DNA from: Tectiglobus sp965215755
GTDB taxonomy: Bacteria; Pseudomonadota; Alphaproteobacteria; Rhizobiales; Hyphomicrobiaceae
Reading direction: 5' to 3'
Assembly: GCA_965215755.1 (NCBI GenBank)
Contig: OZ244119.1
Coordinates: 6,200,001 to 6,264,000 of the forward strand
Length of the DNA stretch: 64,000 nt
The position numbers were made by a program, and so were the translations under genes. The notes under the pieces are model-generated. The model did not search any database. It was not told the DNA's origin and saw nothing but the letters and a program-made list of their open reading frames with translations. Shown here one piece after another: positions 36,438 through 45,374 of the stretch. The first letter of the stretch is position 1. The number at the start of each line of letters is the position of its first letter.

Positions 36438-37064
36438 ATGGCCCGGGCATTTGCAGAGATCACGTTCACGCCGTCCGTTCAGGAGATCCAGGCAGCACAA
36501 GGGTCAGCCGAGAGCTATGCAAAATTCCTGAAGCCGGACGCCGAACGAGGCGATCGCCTGAGCGAACGCGAAGCAAGCTTTGTCGCGGCACGTGATGGCT
36601 TCTATCAGGCGACGGTGTCTGAGACTGGCTGGCCGTACGTTCAATTCCGCGGTGGCCCGGTTGGCTTCGTCAGAGTTCTCGACGACCGCACTCTCGCCTA
36701 CGCCGATTTTCGCGGCAACCGCCAGTATCTGAGTGTTGGCAATCTCAATTCCGATGATCGTGTGTCGCTGATCCTGATGGACTACGTCAACCGGCGCCGC
36801 CTCAAGATCTGGGGCCACGCAAAGATGGTTGATGCAGCGGATGATCCCGAGCTCATCGAAGAGCTGCGCATTGACGGATATCGGTCTCTCTCGGAACGCG
36901 CCGTCATCATAACGGTCGAGGCCTACGACTGGAACTGTCCGCAACACATACCGCAGCGCCTCACGCTGCAAGAGCTTGAACCCCATCTCACACCGCTGCG
37001 CGAAGAGGTCGACCGACTAATGGCCGAAAACGCAGCGCTACGATCTTCGCTCATGGCGACCTAG
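36438..37064 (+). CDS. Pyridoxamine 5'-phosphate oxidase-family (flavin split barrel) protein
   Basis: A 208-residue FMN-binding split-barrel protein. Seen: FYQATVSETGWPYVQFRGGPVGFVRVLD, then TLAYADFRGNRQYLSVGNL, DRVSLILMDY and RLKIWGHA, typical of this fold. Start ATG 36438 has GGAG upstream. The C terminus ends in a short coiled-coil-like helix (LREEVDRLMAENAALR). The LysR gene is divergent. The natural substrate of such proteins is usually unknown. Confidence 0.88.
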   Translation: MARAFAEITFTPSVQEIQAAQGSAESYAKFLKPDAERGDRLSEREASFVAARDGFYQATVSETGWPYVQFRGGPVGFVRVLDDRTLAYADFRGNRQYLSVGNLNSDDRVSLILMDYVNRRRLKIWGHAKMVDAADDPELIEELRIDGYRSLSERAVIITVEAYDWNCPQHIPQRLTLQELEPHLTPLREEVDRLMAENAALRSSLMAT

Positions 37065-37125
37065 CCTGAGCGCAATGCCCGACCGCCACCGAGCGGTCCC
37101 CGTCTGAACCTGAGAGGAAAGTCAA

Positions 37126-38103
37126 ATGTCTAGAAATTCCAAGAGAATCATCTCCGCGGCCGCAATAGGAGTAAGTCTCCTTCTTGCTCCCCACGCATCC
37201 GTGTCTGTTCTGGCAGCCAGTTCTGCACTTGAGCAAAGCATAGTGCAGACCAACTATCGCAGCGAGCAGATCGACGGTCTCAAGATCGCTTACCGGGAGG
37301 CTGGTGATCGCACGAAACCAACAATCTTATTGTTGCATGGGTTCCCGACCTCTTCGCACATGTTCCGGGATCTGATCCCGCGCCTGGCCAAACGCTACCA
37401 TGTACTCGCACCTGATTATCCGGGCTTCGGCGCTTCCGATATGCCGGACGTCAAAGATTTCGAATACTCGTTCACCAACATAGCGCGCATGATGACGGAG
37501 CTTTTGGACCGTAAACAGGTCAAACGCTATGCCGTATACCTGATGGACTACGGCGCGCCGGTCGGATTTCGAATGTTTGCGAGTGATCCCAAACGGGTAT
37601 CCGCATTCGTTATCCAGAATGGCAATGCTTACGAAGAAGGCCTTGGCAAGTTCTGGGATCCAATCAAGGCTTACTGGGCTAACCCAACGCTTCAGAACGG
37701 CGACAAACTGCGCGGCTTCCTCACCTTGAAGGTTACGAAATGGCAGTTCACGCATGGCACAAAACTTCCCGAGCGGATCAACCCAGACAACTACTGGCAT
37801 GTGCAGTATCTGCTTGACCGGCCTGGCAACCAGGACGTCCAATTGAAGCTGTTCCTCGACTACGGCACCAATGTGGGGGAATACAAGAAGTGGCAGGCGT
37901 TGTTTCGTAAACATCAGCCACCGACATTGCTAATGTGGGGCAAGAACGATTACATCTTTCCCGAACAAGGTGCGCACCCCTACAAGCGCGATTTGAAGAA
38001 CCTGGAGTTTCACCTCCTAGACACCGGACACTTCGCGCTTGAAGAGTTTGGCCCAAATATCGCCGATCGCATTCTGGCGCTACTTGATCGCGTCAACCGA
38101 TAA
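37126..38103 (+). CDS. Exported alpha/beta hydrolase with Asp nucleophile
   Basis: A 325-residue hydrolase with an N-terminal signal-like segment (residues 1-31). Seen: the oxyanion motif LLHGFPTS, YPGFGASD, a nucleophile elbow YLMDYGAP with Asp in place of Ser, and a late His in DTGHFALEE. An Asp nucleophile is typical of epoxide hydrolases and haloalkane dehalogenases. It follows the split-barrel gene by 61 bases, probably in the same LysR-controlled unit. Substrate unknown. Confidence 0.87.
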   Translation: MSRNSKRIISAAAIGVSLLLAPHASVSVLAASSALEQSIVQTNYRSEQIDGLKIAYREAGDRTKPTILLLHGFPTSSHMFRDLIPRLAKRYHVLAPDYPGFGASDMPDVKDFEYSFTNIARMMTELLDRKQVKRYAVYLMDYGAPVGFRMFASDPKRVSAFVIQNGNAYEEGLGKFWDPIKAYWANPTLQNGDKLRGFLTLKVTKWQFTHGTKLPERINPDNYWHVQYLLDRPGNQDVQLKLFLDYGTNVGEYKKWQALFRKHQPPTLLMWGKNDYIFPEQGAHPYKRDLKNLEFHLLDTGHFALEEFGPNIADRILALLDRVNR

Positions 38104-38119
38104 CTGGTCTCGTGCTCGT

Positions 38120-38154
38120 CGAAGTCACGCCCTTCGCTCGGTAGCGTGACTTCG
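38120..38154 (+). terminator. Hairpin after the alpha/beta hydrolase gene
   Basis: An 11-bp perfect stem CGAAGTCACGC (38120-38130) / GCGTGACTTCG (38144-38154), 17 bases after the stop codon. There is no clear T-run, so termination could be less efficient or need other factors. Confidence 0.6.
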
Positions 38155-38401
38155 GTCGCGCGATCTTGCGAGGATTGCCGGCTTATGGGTATGACCTCGA
38201 TGAGCTTTGGACTGCGCGGCTACCGATCGACGTTGCACATCAACGAGAGAAGTTGCCCTGCCACTGCGAAATTGCGGGCGGGAAACTCAATTCCGCTTCT
38301 GAACCAACTTCGACCGAGCTAACTGAGTATGGCAGAACACTATGCGACTGTGCTTTAGACTTCTCCTATTTGATCAAAGCGTCGATCACGAGTCTCGACG
38401 A

Positions 38402-38460
38402 TGTTGCACTTGCTCAGGTCCGCTTCTGAGTGGGGCGCTTGTTGATGCGGTGCGAAATGA
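38402..38460 (+). repeat. Diverged repeat, copy B
   Basis: Pairs with 17471-17530; shared blocks are TTGCTCAGGTCCGCT and CTTGTTG.TGCG.TGCGA. Confidence 0.45.
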
Positions 38461-38611
38461 AAATTCCTGCGACAGCCGGTTTGGGTCAATTTGTTTAATC
38501 TTTGTCAAGAGTATTATACGGCAGCAATACCCTCGATAGCGGACACACGGCTTAGATGATAATCAACTGGGCAATCATCGCTTTGCAAATATTCACCTGA
38601 CATGTGCTGAT

Positions 38612-38684
38612 GCGTGGCACCGAGAACACCAGATTGCCGACCGTCAGTGCAATGCCAAGGTAGTAAGGTCCACCAAACGGACAT
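38612..38684 (+). repeat. Dispersed repeat, copy 3
   Basis: Contains GTGGCAC, ACACCAG, GACCGTCAGTGCAAT and GTCCACCAAACGGACA in the same order as copy 2 at 7551-7620. Confidence 0.6.
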
Positions 38685-38867
38685 GAAAGGCGCCAGGAAG
38701 AACTGATGCCCCAACGCTCCAGCGTAATTCTCAACGATACAAGGTGCATCGTGGATTTCTCGGCAAAGCGGCGGCCGGCAAGGTTGCCGTCTTGGGGTGG
38801 CCGATCGTGGAGTTGGTGGAGCGGTAAGATTGTTGGATAATGGCTGGCGTAGGTTGGCCTACGCCGC

Positions 38868-39656
38868 TTATTTCACCGCTGCAGTTCCCTTCCAGATGAG
38901 TGCCGTCGCCGCTATGAATAGAAGCCAGCGGTAGAGAACAAAATACCGCTCGGGCGATAGCCTGCCAGTCAGCCGTCTCCCGATCCAAACGCCAGCGTAA
39001 ACAGCGGGCATCACGAGTAGCGCCTCGACCGTGAGTTTGATCGTAATCAGTCCTGCGACAAGCGTAACCAACGCGCGCCACAAGTTCATAAACCCCGACA
39101 TGACGATGTTGGTGGCCCGAAATTCGCGCGGCGTCGGCGCCGCCCAGCGAATATAAAAGGACAGGAAATAGTTTGATCCCGCACCGGCGACGCCGGAAAT
39201 GAGACCTGCTAGGGTCGCCAGCGAAAAGGCCATTGCAAATCCATCGAGACGCAACCTAGATGCCGAACGCTCGGCAAGCCGAGCCATATCGGTCAGGACG
39301 GCGACACTGAGGACCAGTCCCAACACGATGGTTAGCCAGGCCGTGCTGAGCGAGACAAAGATCCAGACGCCAATGACAACGGAAACGATCGTTCCTGCCA
39401 AAATGGGTTTTGCGACTTTCCAATTCGCATCGTGGAAGCCCTGGGGCAGCAGTTGAACTTGGGCGAACACCGACGTCAGTAGAGCGAGCAATACCGCGTC
39501 ATGCGGCGGTAAAATCCAAGCGGTACCCAGAACTGCCGGCATAGCAGAACCAAAACCAAGAATACCTCGGATGAAGAAGGCGACAAAATAGATCGCGAAC
39601 ACAATGGCGATTGCAATACCATCAAGATTCGCAAATGGATTGGAGTCAAGTGTCAT
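38868..39656 (-). CDS. TauE/SafE-family membrane transporter
   Basis: A 262-residue inner-membrane protein with about eight transmembrane segments and the TauE/SafE pattern of two repeated halves, each with a Gly-rich motif (GILGFGSAMPAVLG in the first, LISGVAGAGSNYF in the second). Family members export sulfite or sulfoacetate-type anions. It is upstream of a COG1237 MBL gene but on the same strand after it, with a 145-base gap. The sulfur context of the window makes an anion-export role reasonable, though not shown. Confidence 0.87.
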   Translation of the reverse strand: MTLDSNPFANLDGIAIAIVFAIYFVAFFIRGILGFGSAMPAVLGTAWILPPHDAVLLALLTSVFAQVQLLPQGFHDANWKVAKPILAGTIVSVVIGVWIFVSLSTAWLTIVLGLVLSVAVLTDMARLAERSASRLRLDGFAMAFSLATLAGLISGVAGAGSNYFLSFYIRWAAPTPREFRATNIVMSGFMNLWRALVTLVAGLITIKLTVEALLVMPAVYAGVWIGRRLTGRLSPERYFVLYRWLLFIAATALIWKGTAAVK

Positions 39657-39801
39657 TCACAGGCATTAACTCGTTGGCGATCCATGCGCAATCAATCAAA
39701 GGCTGGGCTTTGCATTCGGACAACGTGTCAGGGGCGCGCCAAGAATGAGCATCCGTTCTTGCTATCGTTTTGCAACGCGCATCTATCTTGGTCCGGCCAA
39801 T

Positions 39802-40818
39802 TCAAGCAGCAAACGTGAACAGTGAGCCGACATTGCTCGTCACGAGTTTGTCCGGCATGCGCCTTTGCATGGCGTTGATGAAGTTTGTGCCTGAACAGTG
39901 CATTGGTAGCACGACGTCCGGATCAAGGGCTTTCAGTTCGTCAATCGTATGCTCAATGTATTCAGGTTTTGCAGGTCCCAGATGGAAGCCTCCGATCACG
40001 GCGTGCAGCTTCGAGACGCCTGAAACAGCCATCGCGGCCCTGGTGGTATTGATTAGGCCAACATGACCACACGATGTAATGACGACGAGGCCCTTGCCTT
40101 GGATAATGTAGCAGGTCGCGTGCTCGTCCGGGTGCAGATCCTTGACAAGCTTGCCGCTGAGCTCAGCTTCGGTGAAATGGTTGTACGGCGCGTCATCTTC
40201 AAGGACCATCGAGCCACCTGATACGGTCTCGAAGGAATTGCGCTCAATGTAGCCGGTTGTGAATGCGTGTTTGATGTCGTGCGGCTCGCTGCAGCAGGTC
40301 GGCACAACCTGATGTGCCGTCAGCATCATCCGATCGACGGCCCCCCAGGACATTGGCGCGTCTTTGTCACCGACCCATTTCTCGCGGAATGCCTCTTCGC
40401 CCCCGACATACAAAGCCAGATCAGACGGCATGTGTGCGCGGTGATGCATGACGAAGCCGGACAAACCGCCATAATGGTCTCGATGCGCGTGGCTCAGGAT
40501 TAAGCCATCGATTTTCTTCGGGTCGATATCAAGAAGCTCGAAATTTCGGTTTATGATCTCCGACGTGTAGCCGAAGTCGAGTATGTGCTGAGCCTTAGCC
40601 CCGGCCCTCTCGGACGTCAGATGTAAGGACAAGCCCCACTCACAGGCCAAAGTTGACATCTGTCTGTTGCGGGTCCGCTGGAAGTGGTCAACGGCAACGT
40701 GCCTATGGGCCGATTTAGGTGCAAACAGATCATAAGCAGAATCTACGACAACACGAATGCTCAACCGATCAACCGCCGGAGGAGCGAACGGTGGTTTTGG
40801 TGCAAGAGATTGAGACAT
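39802..40818 (-). CDS. Metallo-beta-lactamase-fold protein (COG1237 type)
   Basis: A 338-residue MBL-fold hydrolase. Seen: the metal motif HAHRDHYGG (HxHxDH), a later HPDEH region, SCGHVGL and PMHCSGTNF. The type resembles archaeal RFA-P-synthase-like MBL proteins. Several Cys lie near the active-site region (PTCCSEPHDI, TSCGH, MHCSG). A long inverted repeat ends just before its start codon (40820-40923). Reaction unknown. Confidence 0.85.
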   Translation of the reverse strand: MSQSLAPKPPFAPPAVDRLSIRVVVDSAYDLFAPKSAHRHVAVDHFQRTRNRQMSTLACEWGLSLHLTSERAGAKAQHILDFGYTSEIINRNFELLDIDPKKIDGLILSHAHRDHYGGLSGFVMHHRAHMPSDLALYVGGEEAFREKWVGDKDAPMSWGAVDRMMLTAHQVVPTCCSEPHDIKHAFTTGYIERNSFETVSGGSMVLEDDAPYNHFTEAELSGKLVKDLHPDEHATCYIIQGKGLVVITSCGHVGLINTTRAAMAVSGVSKLHAVIGGFHLGPAKPEYIEHTIDELKALDPDVVLPMHCSGTNFINAMQRRMPDKLVTSNVGSLFTFAA

Positions 40819-40819
40819 G

Positions 40820-40923
40820 TTTCATAGCCCTGTTTTCGGGGTGCTGCGATGGTCTGCGTGTCGCCGGTCACAATCAGTCTGCCAGATCCTGCTGTTGCCT
40901 GTTTCGTGGGAATGGCTATGAAA
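40820..40923 (-). ncRNA. Possible structured leader before the COG1237 gene
   Basis: Perfect 10-bp arms, TTTCATAGCC (40820-40829) and GGCTATGAAA (40914-40923), enclose 84 bases containing further short pairings. The structure would sit in the leader of the COG1237 gene, ending one base before its ATG. It matches no riboswitch class I could recognise. Confidence 0.35.
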
Positions 40924-41048
40924 ACTGCTGTGATGCTCAGCCAATGTTCAACGTGTGCTATCTGAATTCAAGCTCGATCGCAAAATTGCAGCAAAACCGC
41001 CAAGCCATAATACGGATCAAGAATACGATCATGCTCACCGCAACGTGG

Positions 41049-41091
41049 GCACTAGCCCGCGGCGATGCGTAGAATACCTGCGGGCTAGTGC
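41049..41091 (+). terminator. Strong hairpin with T-run in the CoA-transferase leader
   Basis: A 12-bp perfect stem, GCACTAGCCCGC (41049-41060) and GCGGGCTAGTGC (41080-41091), with a 19-base loop, followed by TCTCGTTTTT. It lies 39 bases before the CoA-transferase start, with no gene upstream to terminate on this strand, so it may act as a leader attenuator. Confidence 0.6.
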
Positions 41092-41130
41092 TCTCGTTTT
41101 TGGTGTTGCCTCTAGATCAGGAAGAGCGAG

Positions 41131-42351
41131 ATGATATCTAACGGATCTGCTTTAGCCGGTGTTAAGGTCCTGGATCTAACGCAGTTCGAGGCGGGGCCCG
41201 CCTGCACCGAAGTGCTGGCATGGCTCGGCGCTGAGGTTGTCAAAGTTGAGAACCCCAACGGCGGTGATCAACTTCGTCGCCTAGGATCGATTGATGGCGA
41301 ACGGGACTCATATTTTTTCGTTCTGTTCAACGCCAACAAGAAAAGTATCACTTGCAATCTGAAAGCAGAAGCAGGCTTGGCGCTCGCCAAGGATTTAATC
41401 AAGCAGGCAGACGTTGTCGTTGAGAACTTTGGGCCCGGCGTCATTGAGAAATTGGGACTTGGCTACGATGACGTGAGAGCTATCAACCCGCAGATCATCT
41501 ATGGCCAGTTGAAGGGGTTTGCCGAAGGAAGTCCCCACGAAGACCTTCTGGCATTTGACATGATTGCTCAAGCAACAGGCGGTATAATGTCGGTGACCGG
41601 TGAAGCAGACAGGAAACCGGTCAAACCCGGCGCAAATTTCGCTGACACAGGCACCGGCATGCTCATGGCCATCAGCATTCTCGGCGCGCTCTATCAAAAG
41701 CAGGCCACAGGCCAAGGTCAACGGCTGACCGTCGCGATGCAGGATGCGATGATGCAGTATGCACGTTTTCCGCTCTCTGATTTCATGGCAACCGGTGAGC
41801 CACCTTCGCGTTCTGCCGAAGGCATTATCACTGGGGGCAATGCGCCAATGGGACTGTTTCCATGTAAGCCCGGCGGCTCGAACGACTATGTATACATCTA
41901 CGTCAATCGGGCAAACAACCGACAATGGCATCGGTTGCTAGAGTTGATCGGCCATGCCGATCTAATCGGCGATGCGCGTTTTGAGACGTCGGCTGACCGC
42001 TATGCACGCAAAAACGAAATTGATGACTTAATAGTGCCGTGGACGCAGCAGCGCACAAAGGATGAGGCAATGGAATTGATCGGGCGTGCGGGTGTGCCGG
42101 CCGGAGCTGTGTTTGACTTTAAAGAACTGTCAGAAAACCCTGACTTCGAACGGCGTGAGATCTTTCAATGGGTCGATCACCCAACACTGGGGCGTGTGAA
42201 AATGCTAGCCTGGCCTGTAAAAATGTCGGGCAACAACGTATCACTTGAAGCAGCTCCGCTCCTTGGCCAACACACCGAAACGGTCCTCAGTGAGTGGCTG
42301 GGACTGTCGCCCCAGAAAGTTCAAGAATTGTCGCGCAACGGCACGATCTGA
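41131..42351 (+). CDS. CaiB/BaiF (class III) CoA-transferase
   Basis: A 406-residue family III CoA-transferase. Seen: GVKVLDLTQFEAGPACTEVLAWLGAEVVKVENP, NFGPG, and Asp172 in NFADTGTGM, the catalytic Asp position. It is convergent with the glutaredoxin gene, leaving one base between the stops. It follows a strong leader hairpin. The acids it handles are unknown; two other family members lie at 13138 and 45375. Confidence 0.9.
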   Translation: MISNGSALAGVKVLDLTQFEAGPACTEVLAWLGAEVVKVENPNGGDQLRRLGSIDGERDSYFFVLFNANKKSITCNLKAEAGLALAKDLIKQADVVVENFGPGVIEKLGLGYDDVRAINPQIIYGQLKGFAEGSPHEDLLAFDMIAQATGGIMSVTGEADRKPVKPGANFADTGTGMLMAISILGALYQKQATGQGQRLTVAMQDAMMQYARFPLSDFMATGEPPSRSAEGIITGGNAPMGLFPCKPGGSNDYVYIYVNRANNRQWHRLLELIGHADLIGDARFETSADRYARKNEIDDLIVPWTQQRTKDEAMELIGRAGVPAGAVFDFKELSENPDFERREIFQWVDHPTLGRVKMLAWPVKMSGNNVSLEAAPLLGQHTETVLSEWLGLSPQKVQELSRNGTI

Positions 42352-42352
42352 A

Positions 42353-42601
42353 TTACAGACCCAGCAGTGCCCTTACCTTGTCCTGATTGAGCGAAGCGCC
42401 GGCGTAGATTTCGCCGTCAACCTCAAGTGCCGGTGTCGAGCGAACTCGTGCCTCATCGAGGCGGTCCTGCGCATCTTCGTCCATGAGCAGGTCCTTAACC
42501 TCGAATGATACGCCGTTCGAGGTCAAAAACTGCTTGAGCTGTTCGCAAGGCGCGCAGAACGGTGACGTGTAAACAATGATATCCCGTTTTGCTGCAGTCA
42601 T
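42353..42601 (-). CDS. Glutaredoxin-family protein
   Basis: An 82-residue protein with the thioredoxin fold and a dithiol site Cys16-Ala-Pro-Cys19 (YTSPFCAPC), then STPALEVDGEIYAG with the cis-Pro. It starts 4 bases after the GrdB-like selenoprotein gene, so the two are co-transcribed and it may serve as that protein's reductant. Confidence 0.9.
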   Translation of the reverse strand: MTAAKRDIIVYTSPFCAPCEQLKQFLTSNGVSFEVKDLLMDEDAQDRLDEARVRSTPALEVDGEIYAGASLNQDKVRALLGL

Positions 42602-42605
42602 TGGT

Positions 42606-43724
42606 TCAGACTTTGCCTTGCGCTTTCAACTGCCGGTATTCTTCTTTTCGGGCCATCCACTTCTCCTGCAGCTCCTTGGTTTGCCAAGGCTGCTCTTCTG
42701 TGAACACGAGCCTCTTCCAATCGTCACCCTTGCTCCAATTATAATCGGGCGTGCGAGTCGTGCGCGGTTCTTGCGCCTCACTCAGAAGATCAAGCGCTTG
42801 CTGGAAAATATCGCTTTGCTGCTCAACATTCCAAGGCTCTCCGCATGGACTGCCCAACGGGAAGTCGACGAATAGGAACCTGGCGACACCGCAGTGTTCG
42901 ACAATGTCCCTTGCGGCGCCGATGACAACTGTCGGTATGCCATTCTCTTCGAGATACCGGCTGATCAGACTCACGGTCTGATGGCAGACAGGTCAGACAG
43001 GCACCATGATCATGGCGTCAAGTTCATCGCGTCTGGCAAAGTCCAGGACTTTCGGGGCTTCTTGTTGCAGGACCTTGCGTTGTGAATAGTTATTGTATGC
43101 GCCGTAAAACCAGTCTGGCATCGAGCCAATTCGGCCATCGGCGACGGCTGCGCGCATCTGATCAATTGGATAGAACGCGTTAACATCGTCCAGGTTAGTG
43201 GCGTTGCGGTCAAAGGAGTTCGTGCGACTGTAGAATTTGTCGGTCGGCAGATTGGCTGGAATTGAGTAGACGCCGCGGAAGTCTTCTTCAGAAATTGGGT
43301 TCTCTTCTGTTTCCGGGTCGAATTTTACTGCAACCTCGCTTGTGCCAATAAGGCCAACGCGTGATTGTGACAACGGCTTCTTCAAGGGCGTGAAAGGCAC
43401 ATCGTCGAATTGCGCCCATTGGTAAGACTTCTCGTAGCCTTGCCGAAGGTAATCCTCGCGCGTTCTGTCGATATAGCGGACATGTTCCATGAAAAGGTCT
43501 CGCATTTTTCCAAATGAATGGCGATTGGCAAAGCATGACGCAAACAGTGTCGTTGTCAATCGGGCGAGATCAGATGTGTGAAATCTCAACAACACCTGCT
43601 CCTGGCTCAACGGTGTCAGCACGTTGGACATGAAGTAACTGGCAGGTGTTGGGACACGATGGAACCGCCAACGCTTTGGAAGTTGAGCAACCTGAATAAT
43701 CGGGGCAAAGTCGCTTGTTCGCAT
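42606..43724 (-). CDS. GrdB-like protein with in-frame UGA, probable selenoprotein (UxxC)
   Basis: Read through UGA at 42993-42995 the frame gives 372 residues of the glycine/sarcosine/betaine reductase selenoprotein B family: VGLIGTSEVAVKFD..., SEEDFRGVYSIP, then DAMIMVPV-Sec244-PVC, then SLISRYLEENGIPTVVIGAARDIVEH...VARFLFVDFPLG. The UGA lies where the family has its redox Sec, and UxxC is the expected motif. A perfect hairpin follows at bacterial SECIS distance. Start: ATG 43724 or GTG 43754. A glutaredoxin gene follows directly. GrdB acts on amines in anaerobes; in an aerobic alphaproteobacterium the substrate is unknown. The alternative is a nonsense-mutated pseudogene, though both halves remain well conserved. 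Confidence 0.83.
42964..42982 (-). promoter_or_regulatory. Candidate bacterial SECIS hairpin
   Basis: On the minus strand ATCAGAC pairs perfectly with GTCTGAT over 7 bp around a CGUGA loop. The loop starts 17 bases after the UGA and its G is the second loop base, as in bacterial SECIS elements. Confidence 0.68.
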
Positions 43725-44261
43725 CGAGGTACCCAGAGGTTCTAACGCAAACACCGATCCATTTTGATGCTGTCGTCGGCATTGAGTTCTTGTGCTGTGT
43801 TCGCATGGTTGCCGGCTGCGGCTACATCCACAACACGCTCGGCAACAGACCGTGCGTGCGCCGCAACATGGAGGCAGAAAAGCTCAGCCAAATCACTAGC
43901 GCGAAACCGGCCTACCATAGTGCGGTAGAAATTGAGGAGATGCATCGCCACGCAGACGCGATCATCAATCCAACAATTGTTGAGAGTGTGTTGACCTCAG
44001 AAAAGTCATGCCACGCCAATCGAAAACCTATTTGCTGAGGAGATCATTGAAGTGCATGTGATGATGGCGTGGCTTGTTAATCACCAATATGGCTTGCGCT
44101 TCTGAGAAATTTCAGATGCGAAACTGGTCAACAGCAATCTACGATGGATCGAGAGTCCATGAATGCGAACAGCTGGGCAACCATCTCCTCTTGTGCACGC
44201 GCCGCGCTTTCTGGTATCGCGACCAAGACAGTTCATTGGATACAATGCAAAGGGCTCGACT
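43725..44261. other. Intergenic stretch between the GrdB-like and aldolase genes
   Basis: Short frames occur on both strands but none shows a recognisable family or ribosome site. It probably carries the promoters of the two divergent genes. Confidence 0.4.
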
Positions 44262-45005
44262 ATGAATAGCGTGACTGCGAACACCCGCGAATTACCGCCC
44301 CTGACTTCACTACGTCGTCAGCTAGCAGCGGCACTGCGTCTTGCCGCCAAGCTCGAGTATCACGAAGGCATCTGCAATCATTTCTCTGTCGTTGTTCCAG
44401 GTGGAGGCGAGCGGTATCTGATCAATCCTTACGGCGTTCACTGGGGCGAAATGCGTCCTGACCATCTCCTGATGATCGATGGCGAAGGCTCGTTGCTCGA
44501 AGGTGACGGTGAGGTAGAGGCGACTGCGCGTAATATTCACATCGCTGGCCATCGTGCCAATCCCCGACACCAATGCATCCTGCATGTGCACATGCCTTAC
44601 GCCACGTCCATCACCATGGTTGAAGATGGCCGCCTCGAGATGGCTCATCAAACAGCCGTACGATTTTGGGGGCGCATGGCGCACCACAAGTTCGGTGGTT
44701 TGGCTCTTGACGAGGAAGAAGGTGCGCGCATCGCGGAGGCACAAAAGGACAACCCGAACGCCGATATATTGTTTCTCGACAACCACGGTGTTTCGGTTGG
44801 CGCACCGACAGTTGCTGTGGCGTTCGACGAGCTCTATTATCTGGAACGAGCTTGCCGTCAGCAGGTGATAGCACAATCATCAGGCAAGCCACTCAAGATT
44901 TTACCCGACGAAATTGTCCGCGAGACACATCGACAGTTCATGCAGCAGCTAGACTGGAGCGCCGAAAAGCATTTCGGTGCGTTGATGCGGATGCACGGGC
45001 TTTGA
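44262..45005 (+). CDS. Class II aldolase/adducin-family protein
   Basis: A 247-residue class II aldolase-fold protein. Seen: NHFSVVVPG near the N terminus, the metal-binding His-x-His in LHVHMPYA and the third His in LDNHGVSV. ATG 44262 begins the recognisable domain. Members are sugar-phosphate aldolases, epimerases or decarboxylases, and several act in sugar-acid pathways. It neighbours a CoA-transferase on the opposite strand. Its reaction cannot be named. Confidence 0.87.
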   Translation: MNSVTANTRELPPLTSLRRQLAAALRLAAKLEYHEGICNHFSVVVPGGGERYLINPYGVHWGEMRPDHLLMIDGEGSLLEGDGEVEATARNIHIAGHRANPRHQCILHVHMPYATSITMVEDGRLEMAHQTAVRFWGRMAHHKFGGLALDEEEGARIAEAQKDNPNADILFLDNHGVSVGAPTVAVAFDELYYLERACRQQVIAQSSGKPLKILPDEIVRETHRQFMQQLDWSAEKHFGALMRMHGL

Positions 45006-45374
45006 TCAGATCGGACACACGACTAGGGAATTTCTCCGACGCTCGGTACAGCTTACATACTACTTCACAAAGCCCACCTTCTGGACGTTGACACCGTCCT
45101 GTATGCGTACCTGTCACTCTGGCCTGCCTCGCTTTGGTACTCAACTGACAATCATCTACGAGGTTCGCGAGATCGCGCAGATCTATATGACCCTAGGCTT
45201 CCAGCACAAAGTAGTTTGTCCAACACAATGGTACGTGCGGAGCAATGAAGTTGCTAGCCAATCCATTCCATTTTCGGCCTAAGAGCAGAGGTAAATCGGC
45301 CAAGCTAACTATGTCGACTAATCTCACGCAGCGCGCTGCAGACATTGTCCGTCGACGCGGCATCGCCCTCGATC
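45006..45374. other. Intergenic stretch without visible features
   Basis: Lies between two genes that end toward each other. No gene, repeat or hairpin of note was seen. Confidence 0.4.

Larger units (their letters stand above)
38104..38867. other. Intergenic stretch with terminator and repeat remnants
   Basis: Holds the hairpin at 38120-38154, a TGATCAAAGCG motif near 38374, and repeat copies at 38402-38460 and 38612-38684. No gene is supported. Confidence 0.5.

Noticed and set aside
40820..40923. Cobalamin, TPP or glycine riboswitch
   Set aside because: None of the conserved boxes of these classes was found; only the long inverted repeat is kept as an observation.
42606..42974. A separate 122-residue gene downstream of the GrdB-like UGA
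   Set aside because: It continues the same frame and family without its own ribosome site.
43715..44038. Possible gene between the GrdB-like and aldolase genes
   Set aside because: Overlaps the GrdB-like start, lacks a recognisable domain and shows no convincing start.
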